Below, piece by piece: positions 34,940-43,528 of a stretch of DNA of 64,000 nucleotides. The position numbers and the translations under genes were made by a program. The stretch is from Tahibacter aquaticus (lineage in GTDB: Bacteria; Pseudomonadota; Gammaproteobacteria; Xanthomonadales; Rhodanobacteraceae): NCBI RefSeq assembly GCF_004363655.1, contig NZ_SNZH01000010.1, positions 1-64,000 of the forward strand, read 5' to 3'. The notes below the pieces were generated by a model that saw nothing but the letters and a program-made list of their open reading frames with translations, was not told where the DNA came from and searched no databases. Positions within the stretch are counted from its first letter, which is position 1. Every line of letters starts with the position of its first letter.

Positions 34940-35577
34940 TCGACGTCGAAGTGCATCAGGGTGACCGGCACGCCGGACGCATTGTGGAAGACCACCTGGT
35001 CGAAGCGCACGCTGTGCGGCTCCGAACCGGTCAGCTGCTCGACGAAGATGCGCACCTGGGCACTGCTGGTGGCGGCCGGCGCCAGCGCCGAGCCTTCGAT
35101 GGCCGGGCCTGCATTGGTCGGAATTCCACGCCAGATGGTGTCACTCAGCGGATATGCCGTGCCGACTACCGCTCCCAGGCCCTGGCCGCCACTGGAGTCC
35201 GCAGTACAGTCGGCCGAGGCAAAGAACGCGATTTCCATCACTGCACGGGCCGCAGCGTCGGTCTGGCCTGCCAGGAATTTGACCCGCGCATAGTATTCGT
35301 AGGTCTGCTCGCCGATCGCCGGCAGACATTGCACCAGACCGATCTGGCTAGCCGCAGTCTGTACGGTGAACTGCGCCGAGCCCGAGCTCGCGATGGCATT
35401 GACATCGTCTGCATTCCAGACGCGTGTGCCGTCGGCCGGCAGGGCCGAGCCGAAGTCGGTCCAACTGCTCAGATCGGTGGCAAAGCCCGTGTTGACGACA
35501 AGGTTCTGCGCCTGTCCCTGGGCACACCAGAGCAGAAACAGCCCGCCCGCCGATAAACGAATGAAGTTACGGCGCAC
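34936..35577 (-). CDS. Secreted carbohydrate-binding-like (jelly-roll) protein
   Basis: A 213-residue exported protein beginning at a GTG five bases after GGGAGG; the signal peptide is RRNFIRLSAGGLFLLWCAQGQAQ. The mature part opens NLVVNTGFATDLSSWTDFG, the typical start of jelly-roll CBM-like domains, and contains the strand AVMEIAFFASADCTADSSGG. The gene end overlaps the metallopeptidase-like gene (ATGA), so they are co-translated. The two C-termini (TLMHFDVE here, SLQQFQVD at 36524) resemble each other, hinting at a shared secreted family. Confidence 0.6.
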   Translation of the reverse strand: MRRNFIRLSAGGLFLLWCAQGQAQNLVVNTGFATDLSSWTDFGSALPADGTRVWNADDVNAIASSGSAQFTVQTAASQIGLVQCLPAIGEQTYEYYARVKFLAGQTDAAARAVMEIAFFASADCTADSSGGQGLGAVVGTAYPLSDTIWRGIPTNAGPAIEGSALAPAATSSAQVRIFVEQLTGSEPHSVRFDQVVFHNASGVPVTLMHFDVE

Positions 35578-36021
35578 ATGCACCTCCCGTGACAGTGGTA
35601 TTTCCCCGATTGCGTCAAGCATCGGCTAGGCCAGACCCGGGCGATGCCAAACCATGCGACAACGTACGCCAGAGACTAGACTTCGTCTCGAAACCGCGCA
35701 ACGGCCCGGCACTTACCTGCAGCACCGAAGAACACGGCCAGCGCCGTGTACTGCAGTACCGGACAGAACAGGACAGGCCCACACGTCGCGACGCGACAAT
35801 GCAGCATAAAATATTTATAACAATTGCCGCAAACCTCGCAGCTTGCCGCAAAGCCCCGCAGCGGCAGGCCCGATGCTGATTAGCGCAGAAGCGCGGCCCT
35901 GCCTATCGCCGGCAGACTGCAGGCGCGGAAGCGGCTGCATGGCCAGCTCAGCGGCACCGGCCTCAGCCTGGACGCACAGGCCGGGAACGCGACACGCCGA
36001 ACAGACGGCGTTCCTGCCGGA
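35578..36021. other. Intergenic region with an AT-rich promoter and a palindrome
   Basis: 444 bases without a convincing gene. A perfect 12-base palindrome GTACTGCAGTAC lies near 35748. An AT-rich stretch (ATAAAATATTTATAAC, about 35804-35822) gives TTGTTA and TATTTT-like elements on the minus strand, suitable for the secreted-protein operon. Confidence 0.4.
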
Positions 36022-36450
36022 TCACCTGCCCTCGCCTGCCGGCGCAGCAATCGGGCTCACCAGCTCGCACTGGATATAACCACGCGAAAGGAAGTCGAGC
36101 TGCCAGGCGACATCGGCAATCTGCAGGCCCAGCCCATAGTGGCCGCGCGACAGATGTTCCAGGTGCAAAGCACAATCCTGCAGTTGCAGCGAGATCAGGC
36201 AACCGTCGGCGGCAAAGTGCGCAAGCGCAGGCATCGCCGCATCGGCAGCACCTGCGCATTCCAGGCGGGTTTCGATCGCGCCCTTGCGGCTGCCCCACAG
36301 GCGCAAAGCCAGGCGCTGCTGCGCGTTCACGATCACGCACAGGTCGTAGCGGGCTTCGCCGGTGCGCGCGATCTGCACGGCGGCAGCGGCGGCGATCAGC
36401 TCGTCGAGCAAGCGCCCGTCCGCAAAGGTGCGAACGATGATGTCCCTCAT
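36022..36450 (-). CDS. Hypothetical protein
   Basis: A 142-residue soluble protein beginning MRDIIVRTFADGRLLDELIAA. It has two roughly parallel halves of beta strands (RYDLCVIVNAQQRLALRLWG and CLISLQLQDCALHLEHLSRGHYGLGLQ). No signal peptide and no recognised domain. It begins directly downstream of the terminator of the next gene. Confidence 0.5.
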   Translation of the reverse strand: MRDIIVRTFADGRLLDELIAAAAAVQIARTGEARYDLCVIVNAQQRLALRLWGSRKGAIETRLECAGAADAAMPALAHFAADGCLISLQLQDCALHLEHLSRGHYGLGLQIADVAWQLDFLSRGYIQCELVSPIAAPAGEGR

Positions 36451-36459
36451 GCAAAAAGA

Positions 36460-36500
36460 CTCCCCACGATGCCGCCAGCCTGGCGCTGCATCGTGGGGAG
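36460..36500 (-). terminator. Rho-independent terminator
   Basis: Perfect 13-base stem CTCCCCACGATGC/GCATCGTGGGGAG with a 15-base loop, followed on the minus strand by GTCTTTTTGC. It ends the gene at 36524-37291. Confidence 0.9.
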
Positions 36501-36523
36501 CCCGATAGCGCCGGAGCGCGTTT

Positions 36524-37291
36524 TCAGTCGACCTGGAACTGCTGCAGCGATACCGGCGTCGCGGTCTGGTTGCAGGCCACGAACAGCCGTACCGAACCGG
36601 TGGCGCCCGCCGCCAGTTGCAGCGTGTACTGGAAACCGCCAGTGAAGTCGCCCGGTCCGAACGGCAGTCCGGTGTTGGCGAAATCAGTCACCGTTGCATT
36701 GCTCAGCTGGGCCGCCACATCGGTTGCAGCTGCAAACGGCAGCACCAGGTAGGCAACGGCTTCGGGTGCACGGTATTCGCAGGTACCGGCAGAGGCGTCG
36801 GCCACGCGAATATAGTTGTTCGGCTGCACCAGGGTCGCATTGTCGGTAGCGGCCGAGCCGTTCACGTCGAGGTCGATCATATTGAACAGGTGCAAGGTGA
36901 TCGCTGTTGCCGCGTTGTTGGTCACCGTCACCACCGTGGCGACCTGACCAATGCCTGCTCCCGGACTGGAAATGGTATGCGTCTTGGTTACCGCAAGGCT
37001 GCGGCCGCCCAGGTCGGTCCAGTTGATCGTGGCCAGATCGAGTGTGTAGTTCTGTGTAGTCGGCGCCGTAAACACCGTTTCCGCCGTATCGCCCTGAATA
37101 CGGAACCACCATCCCGATTCGAACAGCTGGTCGCCGGTACCGACGCCGGTGAAGTTCGTTTCCGGCGAGGTATCAAAATGCGAAGCGGTCAGTACGTAGT
37201 TGGCACCGCCCGACGTAATCGTGCCCTGCGCGTAGGCAGAGCCGGCCGACAACAACAAAGCAAGTAATGCAAAAGATCTATAAGCGAACAT
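36524..37291 (-). CDS. Secreted hypothetical protein
   Basis: A 255-residue exported protein; the signal peptide (FAYRSFALLALLLSAGSAYA) is clear. The mature chain is beta-rich and Thr/Ala-rich (TVFTAPTTQNYTLDLATINWTDLGG, VTVTNNAATAITLHLFNMIDLDVNG) with a Cys pair (GTCEYR and FVACNQT). The ending PVSLQQFQVD resembles the ending of the protein at 34936. Probably an extracellular adhesion-type or matrix protein; no family recognised. Ends in a strong terminator. Confidence 0.6.
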   Translation of the reverse strand: MFAYRSFALLALLLSAGSAYAQGTITSGGANYVLTASHFDTSPETNFTGVGTGDQLFESGWWFRIQGDTAETVFTAPTTQNYTLDLATINWTDLGGRSLAVTKTHTISSPGAGIGQVATVVTVTNNAATAITLHLFNMIDLDVNGSAATDNATLVQPNNYIRVADASAGTCEYRAPEAVAYLVLPFAAATDVAAQLSNATVTDFANTGLPFGPGDFTGGFQYTLQLAAGATGSVRLFVACNQTATPVSLQQFQVD

Positions 37292-37952
37292 TGAATAACC
37301 CCCAAAGGACAAAGTTGCGGAAACGCAAGCCGCATTTCTGACCGTCGCCGTTCCCCGTGCTGCCGCAGGCAGCACCCGGCGCCGACCATCCCCTGAAGTA
37401 CGGCCGCTGGTGACTTATACGCCTACGTATTGATTGGGGGAACCGGTTTGTTGCATCGCAACGCCGACCGGCTGGGCTTCAATGGCTGGGCTCGCTTTTT
37501 GGAATCGGCCCTGTTCAGCTTCTTCACACAATCGGGCTACGCCCAATCACATGGCACCGCGGATTCGCACGACGATGGGCGGCCCGGCCCGAATCGGCCG
37601 TAGCCGCAACTTTCATCGCCGGCAGTGCCGGCGCCCAGGCAGAACGCGAGGCGTCTGGCGCAGGAAAGCGGACAGGAGCTACCAGGCAGGGTATGGGACA
37701 CGGCGGACGCCTGGCCGAGCGTCGCGAAGGTCATCGAAGATTTTCAGCAAGCCGGCCGCTTTACCCAAGCACGGCACCGGCGCAAGCGGCCAGGAATGAA
37801 ACCATTCATCTACGCGGAAATACACGGATAGCGCGGCGTACTTTTGCCGACAGTCCCGGCAGGCGCAATCCTGAAGTGGGCTGCATTCGCCCCTTCTGGC
37901 TGGACGGGCCGCAGGCTTCAGCGGCATCCAACCCCTACAAACAACGTGGCCC
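37292..37952. other. Gene-less stretch
   Basis: About 660 bases with no gene I can support. Frames on both strands have poor codon bias and no recognisable motif. It separates the secreted-protein block from the HU gene. Confidence 0.5.
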
Positions 37953-37978
37953 GGCATGGGATTGCCACTTCCCATGCC
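37953..37978 (-). terminator. Candidate terminator of the HU gene
   Basis: GGCATGGG-N10-CCCATGCC hairpin 37 bases downstream of the HU stop. The following T content is modest (GTTGTTTG). Confidence 0.5.
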
Positions 37979-38014
37979 AGGCCACTGGCGCATCGCTCAG
38001 ATCAACCCGCGAGC

Positions 38015-38293
38015 TCAGCCTGCCGATACGCCTTTCTTCAGCAGCGAGCCCGGCTTGAATGCCGGCACCTTGGCCGCGGCGATCTGGATGGTCTCGCCCG
38101 TCTGCGGGTTGCGACCGGTGCGCGCCGCGCGTGCGCGGACCTCGAAAGTACCGAAGCCCGGCAGTACAACCGATTCGCCGGCAGCGAGCGCCTTGGTGAT
38201 CTGCGCGACCACGCTGTTGAGATAGGCTTCGCTCTCGGTCTTGGTGCCGCCGATTTCCTCGGCGATGCGGGCAATCAGATCCGTCTTGTTCAT
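38015..38293 (-). CDS. hup: HU family DNA-binding protein
   Basis: A 92-residue histone-like protein that bends DNA as a dimer. Helices MNKTDLIARIAEEIGGTKTESEAYLNSVV lead to the strand signature GESVVLPGFGTFEVRARAARTGRNPQTGE, the IHF/HU DNA-binding arm with RNPQTG, and IQIAAAKVPAFKPGSLLK. The start follows AGGAGAACTT. The C-terminal GVSAG is slightly longer than the E. coli HU end. Confidence 0.95.
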   Translation of the reverse strand: MNKTDLIARIAEEIGGTKTESEAYLNSVVAQITKALAAGESVVLPGFGTFEVRARAARTGRNPQTGETIQIAAAKVPAFKPGSLLKKGVSAG

Positions 38294-38777
38294 GGTGAAG
38301 TTCTCCTGTCGAAACCGCGATTGTCGCATGCGGTCGGCCAGCTCCCAATCCCGGGTGAGCACTTGCGCTGCGGCCCGGATTGTGCAGTAGCCCGGATCGG
38401 CGCACGACAAAGAACGGCGCGGCGTTTCCACACCATCGTGCGGACGTTCCCTTACTGCCGGAAGCGCCCGCCGACAAACCGCATGGCTGTTCCAGCCGAT
38501 TCCACGAAGCCGAGGCCTTCGAAGCCGGGGAGCAGACTTCGCCGCGGTGGAACAGCTGCGGGTGGAACACTGAGTGACCTGTAACGGACAAATCGATAGC
38601 AGCTCGCTCGGCCTGGCCGCGCAGCACTTGCTGCTCGCCCGGGCCTTCGCCATCCCGATCAACCGTTGCAGGCCGCTAGTCCAGATGGACTAGCAGACGC
38701 CAAAGCATGGCGTAACGAGACTGGGAGCGCTACGTCGTGAGCTGCGCGAAAACCGTAAGGACTGAAACCGACCTCGG
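38294..38777. other. Intergenic region holding an 18-base palindrome
   Basis: 484 bases with no gene. A perfect palindrome CTAGTCCA-GA-TGGACTAG lies at 38676-38693, about 85 bases upstream of the FNR-like box and well placed as an operator for the transporter operon. The regulator is unknown. Confidence 0.45.
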
Positions 38778-38791
38778 TTGACCTGGATCAC
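38778..38791. promoter_or_regulatory. Degenerate FNR/Anr-type box
   Basis: TTGAC-CTGG-ATCAC, nine of ten consensus positions allowing TTGAC, 46 bases upstream of the chosen start of the MlaE-like gene. Confidence 0.45.
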
Positions 38792-38837
38792 TACCCTGGT
38801 ACCGGTGCTGCGCCAGGCTTGGTACCGGTCGACAGAG

Positions 38838-39980
38838 ATGAGCCCCATGGCGCAGGCGGCAGCAGTAGGTTGGACGCGAACGGACGGCCGCGCCACCCTC
38901 ACCCTGGCAGGCGATTGGACCCTGGCCAACGCGCGGGATCTCGCGCCCGCAGTGGTGGGTGCCGCAGCCATGCGACCCGGTGACCGCTGCCTTATCGACG
39001 CGTATCAGCTCACCGCACTGGACACCACCGGCGCCTTGCTCTTGCTGCGCGTCTTCGGTGACCTCCCGCCGACGCTGGACGCCGCCGACGTTCAGGGAAT
39101 GAATGCCGCTGACCTGGCCCTGCTCCGGCTCGTGATCGCGCGTCACGGGCGGACGGTGCCGCCGCAACCCGTCCACGCAAGCGTGTCCCGGTTGCTGGAA
39201 CGCATTGGCGGCGCCATCGTCGACGCTTGGCACCAGGCGCGCGAGTTGCTGGGGTTCGTTGGCATCATGCTGGCGACACTGGGCAAAGTGCTTTCCGGCC
39301 ACCGTCGTCTGCGTCTGACGGCCACCGTTTTCCACATGGAGCAGACGGGTCTTGATGCCGTGCCCATCGTCGCACTGCTGACGTTCCTCGTGGGCGCAGT
39401 TGTGGCATTCCTGGGCGCGACCGTCCTGCGCGACTTCGGCGCAGAAGTCTTCACGGTCGAACTGGTCTCCTATTCGTTTCTGCGCGAATTCGGTGTTCTG
39501 CTGACGGCAATACTCATTGCCGGCCGTTCTGGCAGCGCGTTCACCGCGCAGATCGGTTCGATGAAGAGTCGCGAGGAACTCGATGCGATCCAGGCGCTGG
39601 GGCTCGATCCGATCGAACTGCTCGTGATCCCGCGCCTGCTCGCCCTGCTGGTCATGCTGCCGGCGCTGACGTTTCTCGGCATGCTGGCGGGGCTCTTCGG
39701 TGGTGGAATCGTCGGCGTGCTGTCGCTCGATTTCACCCCGGCGATGTTCATCGGCCGCCTGCATGAGACGACCGAGCTGCGCCACTTCTGGGTCGGCATG
39801 ACCAAGGCGCCGATCTTCGCATTCCTCATTGCGGCGGTCGGCTGCCTGGAAGGCTTCAAGGTCGAGGGCAGTGCCGAATCCGTCGGCCGGCATACAACCG
39901 CTTCCGTCGTGCAGTCGATCTTCCTCGTGATCGTCTTCGACGCCGTGTTTGCCATGTTCTTCATGGAACTGCAGGTATGA
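38838..39980 (+). CDS. MlaE-family lipid ABC transporter permease with N-terminal STAS domain
   Basis: A 380-residue inner-membrane protein. The first 100 residues are a STAS-like domain (ATLTLAGDWTLANARDLAP, CLIDAYQLTALDTTGALLLL); the rest is the MlaE permease with about five membrane helices, the signature LREFGVLLTAILIAGRSGSAFTAQIGSMKSREELDAIQALGLDP and the closing FLVIVFDAVFAMFF. This STAS-MlaE fusion is common in Mla/PqiB-like lipid transport systems. First gene of a four-gene operon. The start avoids an upstream TTG that would lie inside the FNR-like box. Confidence 0.88.
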   Translation: MSPMAQAAAVGWTRTDGRATLTLAGDWTLANARDLAPAVVGAAAMRPGDRCLIDAYQLTALDTTGALLLLRVFGDLPPTLDAADVQGMNAADLALLRLVIARHGRTVPPQPVHASVSRLLERIGGAIVDAWHQARELLGFVGIMLATLGKVLSGHRRLRLTATVFHMEQTGLDAVPIVALLTFLVGAVVAFLGATVLRDFGAEVFTVELVSYSFLREFGVLLTAILIAGRSGSAFTAQIGSMKSREELDAIQALGLDPIELLVIPRLLALLVMLPALTFLGMLAGLFGGGIVGVLSLDFTPAMFIGRLHETTELRHFWVGMTKAPIFAFLIAAVGCLEGFKVEGSAESVGRHTTASVVQSIFLVIVFDAVFAMFFMELQV

Positions 39981-40792
39981 GCCCGGATGTGCTCATCGAA
40001 GTTCGCGGTCTGCGCAGCGTGTTCGGCACCCAGGTGGTACACGACGCGCTCGATCTCGATGTGCGCCGAGGCGAGATCCTTGGGGTGATCGGCGGCTCCG
40101 GAGCCGGCAAGTCGGTATTGCTGCGCTCAATCGTGGGCCTCAAGGACCCCGACGGCGGCAGCGTCCGATTTCTCGGCAAGGACACGACCCATCTGCGCGC
40201 CGAAGACCGCCGCGCCATCGACCGACGCATCGGCGTGATGTTCCAGGACGGCGCCTTGTTCTCATCGCTCACTGTGCTGGAGAACGTCGAACTGCCCCTC
40301 ATCGAGTCCCATCATCTTCCGCCCGACCTGGTGAAGGACATCGCGCTGCTCAAGATCGCGCTGACCGGCTTGCCGCCCGACGCCGCCGCCAAGTATCCGG
40401 CGCAGCTGTCCGGCGGCATGCGCAAGCGCGCCGGGCTTGCCCGTGCACTAGCGCTCGATCCCGAAATCCTCTTTCTCGACGAACCGACTTCGGGTCTCGA
40501 CCCGGTCGGCGCCGCAGCGTTCGACGAGCTGATCTCTACCTTGCGCAATGCGCTGAACCTGACCGTCTTTCTCGTCACGCACGATCTCGACAGCTTGTAC
40601 TCGATCTGCGATCGCGTCGCCGTGCTGTCGGACCGGCACGTGGTCGTCGCCGATCGGGTGGGTGCAGTCGAAAACCACCCCGATCCGTGGATACAAGCAT
40701 GCTTCCGCGGCCCCCGCGCCCGCGGCGCACGTGCCCACCGACCGGTTCCACCCACTGCGACCGCTGGAGCATTCGATGGAAACTCGCGCTAG
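39977..40792 (+). CDS. Lipid transporter ATP-binding protein (MlaF-like)
   Basis: A 271-residue ABC ATPase. Walker A is GGSGAGKSVLLRSI, the Q-loop VMFQDGALFSSLTVLENVELPL is typical of MlaF, the signature is LSGGMRKRAGLARAL and Walker B FLDEPTSGLDPVGA, with the switch His in LVTHDLDSL. It drives the MlaE-like permease. It starts with an ATGA overlap and its tail overlaps the MlaD-like gene by 17 bases. Confidence 0.92.
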   Translation: MSPDVLIEVRGLRSVFGTQVVHDALDLDVRRGEILGVIGGSGAGKSVLLRSIVGLKDPDGGSVRFLGKDTTHLRAEDRRAIDRRIGVMFQDGALFSSLTVLENVELPLIESHHLPPDLVKDIALLKIALTGLPPDAAAKYPAQLSGGMRKRAGLARALALDPEILFLDEPTSGLDPVGAAAFDELISTLRNALNLTVFLVTHDLDSLYSICDRVAVLSDRHVVVADRVGAVENHPDPWIQACFRGPRARGARAHRPVPPTATAGAFDGNSR

Positions 40793-41723
40793 CTATGTAC
40801 TGATCGGTACCTTTGCGCTCGGCCTGTTCGTCGCAGCGTTCGGTTTTGTGCTGTGGCTCGGCAAGCTCTCGCTCGAACGCGAGTGGGTCTACTACGACAT
40901 CGTGTTCGAGGAAGCGGTGACGGGCCTCACCGTCGGCGGTGCCGTGCAGTACAACGGCATCCAGGTCGGAGAGGTGCGCAAACTGTCGCTGGCTCCGGAC
41001 GATCCACGCCGCGTCGTCGCGCACGTTCGCCTCAACGGTGGCACGCCGGTGAAAACCGATACCCGCGCACGCCTGAACATCGTAGGCCTCACCGGCGTGA
41101 CTGTGATCCAACTCTCCGGCGGCACACCGGAGGCCGCGGCACTGGTGCCAGCGCCGGGCGAAACCGTCGCCCACATCGTCGCCGACGTCTCGGCGATGCA
41201 GTCGCTGCTCGCCTCCGGCCAGGATGCTGCAGTGAGCGCGAACGAAACTCTGGTGCGTCTCAACAAGCTGCTGTCGGACGACAACCTGGATCATGTGGCG
41301 GTCGCGCTTCGCAACATCGACGAGGTGACTCAGTCGCTCGCTGCGCAACGCGGAGAATTGCAGGGACTGGTGGCCGACGTCAGCGATGCAAGCAAACAAC
41401 TGACGCAGAGTTTGCAGCGCGTCGATCGCGTATCGGCGTCGACCGACGCTCTCGTCCACGAGCGGGTGCAACCGCTGCTGGACGATGCGCGCCACTGGCT
41501 GACCTCGGCACAACGGACCACCGACGCGGCCACGGCGCTGCTGGAGCAAAACCGCGAACCCATCGCGCGCTTCACGAACAATGGCCTGGCCCAGCTCGCC
41601 CCAGCGCTGATCGAACTGCGTGCGACCCTGCGCACGCTGCGCTCCACCTCGGGACATCTGCAGGACGATCCCGCCGGCTATCTCCTGGGTCGCGAGCAGC
41701 CGAAGGAGTTTCAACCGCAATGA
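40776..41723 (+). CDS. MCE (MlaD-like) lipid-binding protein
   Basis: A 315-residue inner-membrane-anchored protein. One N-terminal helix (SYVLIGTFALGLFVAAFGFVLWL) is followed by the MCE domain (YYDIVFEEAVTGLTVGGAVQYNGIQVGEV, TRARLNIVGLTGVTVIQLSGG) and a long helical C-terminal part that could form a periplasmic tunnel. MCE proteins carry phospholipids between membranes. Third gene of the operon. Confidence 0.9.
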   Translation: METRASYVLIGTFALGLFVAAFGFVLWLGKLSLEREWVYYDIVFEEAVTGLTVGGAVQYNGIQVGEVRKLSLAPDDPRRVVAHVRLNGGTPVKTDTRARLNIVGLTGVTVIQLSGGTPEAAALVPAPGETVAHIVADVSAMQSLLASGQDAAVSANETLVRLNKLLSDDNLDHVAVALRNIDEVTQSLAAQRGELQGLVADVSDASKQLTQSLQRVDRVSASTDALVHERVQPLLDDARHWLTSAQRTTDAATALLEQNREPIARFTNNGLAQLAPALIELRATLRTLRSTSGHLQDDPAGYLLGREQPKEFQPQ

Positions 41724-42355
41724 GAACACAATACAAACATGGATTAGTACTCTTTGCAGCACTACTCACGAGCGGCTGCTCACTGCTCGCCCGCCCGGGC
41801 GGAGGTGTGGCACGGTACGCACCGGCCCTGCTGCCCCACGCCCTGCCGGCGCCCACGCACGAACGGCGCTGGCAGATCGCAGTCGCCGAACCGCTCGCGC
41901 CTGCACCGCTGCTCGGCACCCGCATTCTCGTCTCGCCGCGACCAGGGCATATCGAGGTCTATCACGCCGCTCGCTGGCAGGAAGCGCCGGCAGTCCTGCT
42001 GAAATCGCTCATTATCCAGGCGCTGCACGAAGCCGGCGCTGCAGGTGCCGCCGACAGCGCAAGTCTTCAGCGCACGGATTTCCTGCTGGAGTCTGACTTG
42101 TTCCGGTTTCAGTCGGACTATCGCGATACCCCCGCGCCGTCGGTATCCATCGATCTCTACGTGCGCCTGATTCGCGTCGCCGACGGACAGGTCGCCGCCG
42201 CACGCAGGTTCTCCGTAGTGGAGCCCGCTGCCGGCAGCGCGATGCCCGCCGTCTTCGAGGCCTTCGAGCGAGCCATCGATCGTCTCGTGCGGGACTGCGC
42301 CGATTGGGCGGTTGCTGCCGGCGATCGCATCGGAGCCGACACCGCTAGTCGGTAG
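41720..42355 (+). CDS. ABC-type lipid transport auxiliary lipoprotein (PqiC-like)
   Basis: A 211-residue lipoprotein. The lipobox LLTSGC puts the lipidated Cys at about residue 20. The chain then fits the PqiC/YmbA family: RRWQIAVAEPLAPAPLLGTRILVSPRPGHIEVYHAARWQEAPAVLL and VSIDLYVRLIRVADGQVAAARRFSV. It starts with an ATGA overlap with the MlaD-like gene and completes the MlaE-F-D-PqiC unit, a PqiABC/Let-type rather than classical mlaFEDCB layout. Confidence 0.85.
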   Translation: MRTQYKHGLVLFAALLTSGCSLLARPGGGVARYAPALLPHALPAPTHERRWQIAVAEPLAPAPLLGTRILVSPRPGHIEVYHAARWQEAPAVLLKSLIIQALHEAGAAGAADSASLQRTDFLLESDLFRFQSDYRDTPAPSVSIDLYVRLIRVADGQVAAARRFSVVEPAAGSAMPAVFEAFERAIDRLVRDCADWAVAAGDRIGADTASR

Positions 42356-42672
42356 CGCGTCCACGATATCGAGCGCGCAACATGTCGGGCTGCGGCGGCC
42401 AGCCCGAGCGTCCAGCCTGTCAAACGGCGGCTTCTGCAGTTCGCCGTCGAGCAGATGTCGATCGGCCTCACCGACGCCGCGGCCCCAATCGCCGGAGACT
42501 TCCTTCGGCCGGCCCCGGTAGAGCGCCGCTATTTACCAGCAAGCGAACGCGTTGCCGAGGCCGCCGAGTAGAGCGCATCCACGCATCTTCCCTCGTCGGC
42601 GCAGCGGACCATTGCAGGCGTCCAGCCGAATCGATGCATTCAAGCCGCAGCGCGGCGGGAGCAAGCAAACAC
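42356..42672. other. Gene-less stretch between convergent genes
   Basis: 317 bases between the lipoprotein gene and the BON-domain gene. I see no gene, strong hairpin or repeat. Confidence 0.5.
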
Positions 42673-43320
42673 TCAGGCGATGTGAAGCCGGTCGACCACA
42701 TTACGGACGCCACCGACGGACCACACGGCCCGTTCCACGGCAACCCGCTCGTCCCAGTTGTCCACCTCACCCGTGATCGTAACGGTTGTGCCTTCGACGG
42801 CAATCCCGATCCGATCGGCCTCCAGCTTCGCGTGCCGCGCCAAAGCACCCGCGATGCTCTGCTTGATGTCGGTCGGCTGAACCCGTGCGGCGAGTTCGAT
42901 GTGGTTGAACACGCCGACGACACCGGACAGTTGGCGCACCGCGGCTTCAGCCACCGTCCGCTGATGATGCCAGCTCACCTCGCCGGTCAGCGTCACCCAG
43001 CCCTCTGAGACACGAACCTTCACGGCGTCGTGGGGAACCTGGGTGTTCCAGGCGAGGATATTGACCGCGCGCTGGGCGATCTCGTCGTCGGCGCGGCGCT
43101 TGTGGCCGGGAAGACGCACTTCGACGTTCTGAGCAAGTCCCTTGACGCCTCTAACCCGCCAGACCGCGCGTTCCGCCGCCGTCTTCTGCGGGTACGACGT
43201 GACGTGCCCACTCAACGTGATGACTCCATGCTCGGCGGCAACACCGATGCACGCAGCGTCGAGGCTCGGCTCAAACTCCAGTTCGTCGATCACGTTTTGA
43301 CGCAGTTGCTCGTCGCTCAT
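42673..43320 (-). CDS. Triple BON-domain protein
   Basis: A 215-residue soluble protein made of three BON domains (about residues 1-70, 75-145 and 148-215), each with the strand pattern GVITLSGHV, GWVTLTGEV or TTVTITGEV and a following EAAVW/ERAVW helix. BON proteins bind membranes or phospholipids and appear in osmotic and stress responses (OsmY, Kbp). No signal peptide is seen, so it is probably cytosolic. It is divergent from the stress gene at 43529 and shares the FNR box. Confidence 0.88.
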   Translation of the reverse strand: MSDEQLRQNVIDELEFEPSLDAACIGVAAEHGVITLSGHVTSYPQKTAAERAVWRVRGVKGLAQNVEVRLPGHKRRADDEIAQRAVNILAWNTQVPHDAVKVRVSEGWVTLTGEVSWHHQRTVAEAAVRQLSGVVGVFNHIELAARVQPTDIKQSIAGALARHAKLEADRIGIAVEGTTVTITGEVDNWDERVAVERAVWSVGGVRNVVDRLHIA

Positions 43321-43461
43321 CGTCGCTCTCCGAATCCGTTGGACATCGCAACCGCCTGGCTCCTCGTACCGAAACGGGAGTCAGCGGCCACCGCCGTTCG
43401 CGTCACCGTAGTCAGGCGCTTTGCGGCACGAGCCATTCTGGCCACGTGCGTGCAGATCTCC

Positions 43462-43475
43462 TTGATGCAGGTCAA
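43462..43475. promoter_or_regulatory. FNR/Anr-type box (43462)
   Basis: TTGAT-GCAG-GTCAA between two divergent genes: 53 bases upstream of the stress-protein start at 43529 and 141 bases upstream of the BON gene. Confidence 0.7.
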
Positions 43476-43528
43476 GACCCCGCACCAGACCCGGCGCTAG
43501 CGTGAATCCCCCTGTCCGGAGTGACGCC

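Noticed and set aside
32864-35293. An 809-residue plus-strand frame
   Set aside because: Antisense of the metallopeptidase-like gene; no domain signatures.
37434-37831. Short overlapping frames in the gene-less stretch as small genes
   Set aside because: No ribosome binding site, no conserved motif and weak codon bias.
38676-38693. Palindrome as a terminator of the upstream region
   Set aside because: The 2-base gap cannot form a hairpin loop of normal size and there is no T-run, so an operator is more likely.
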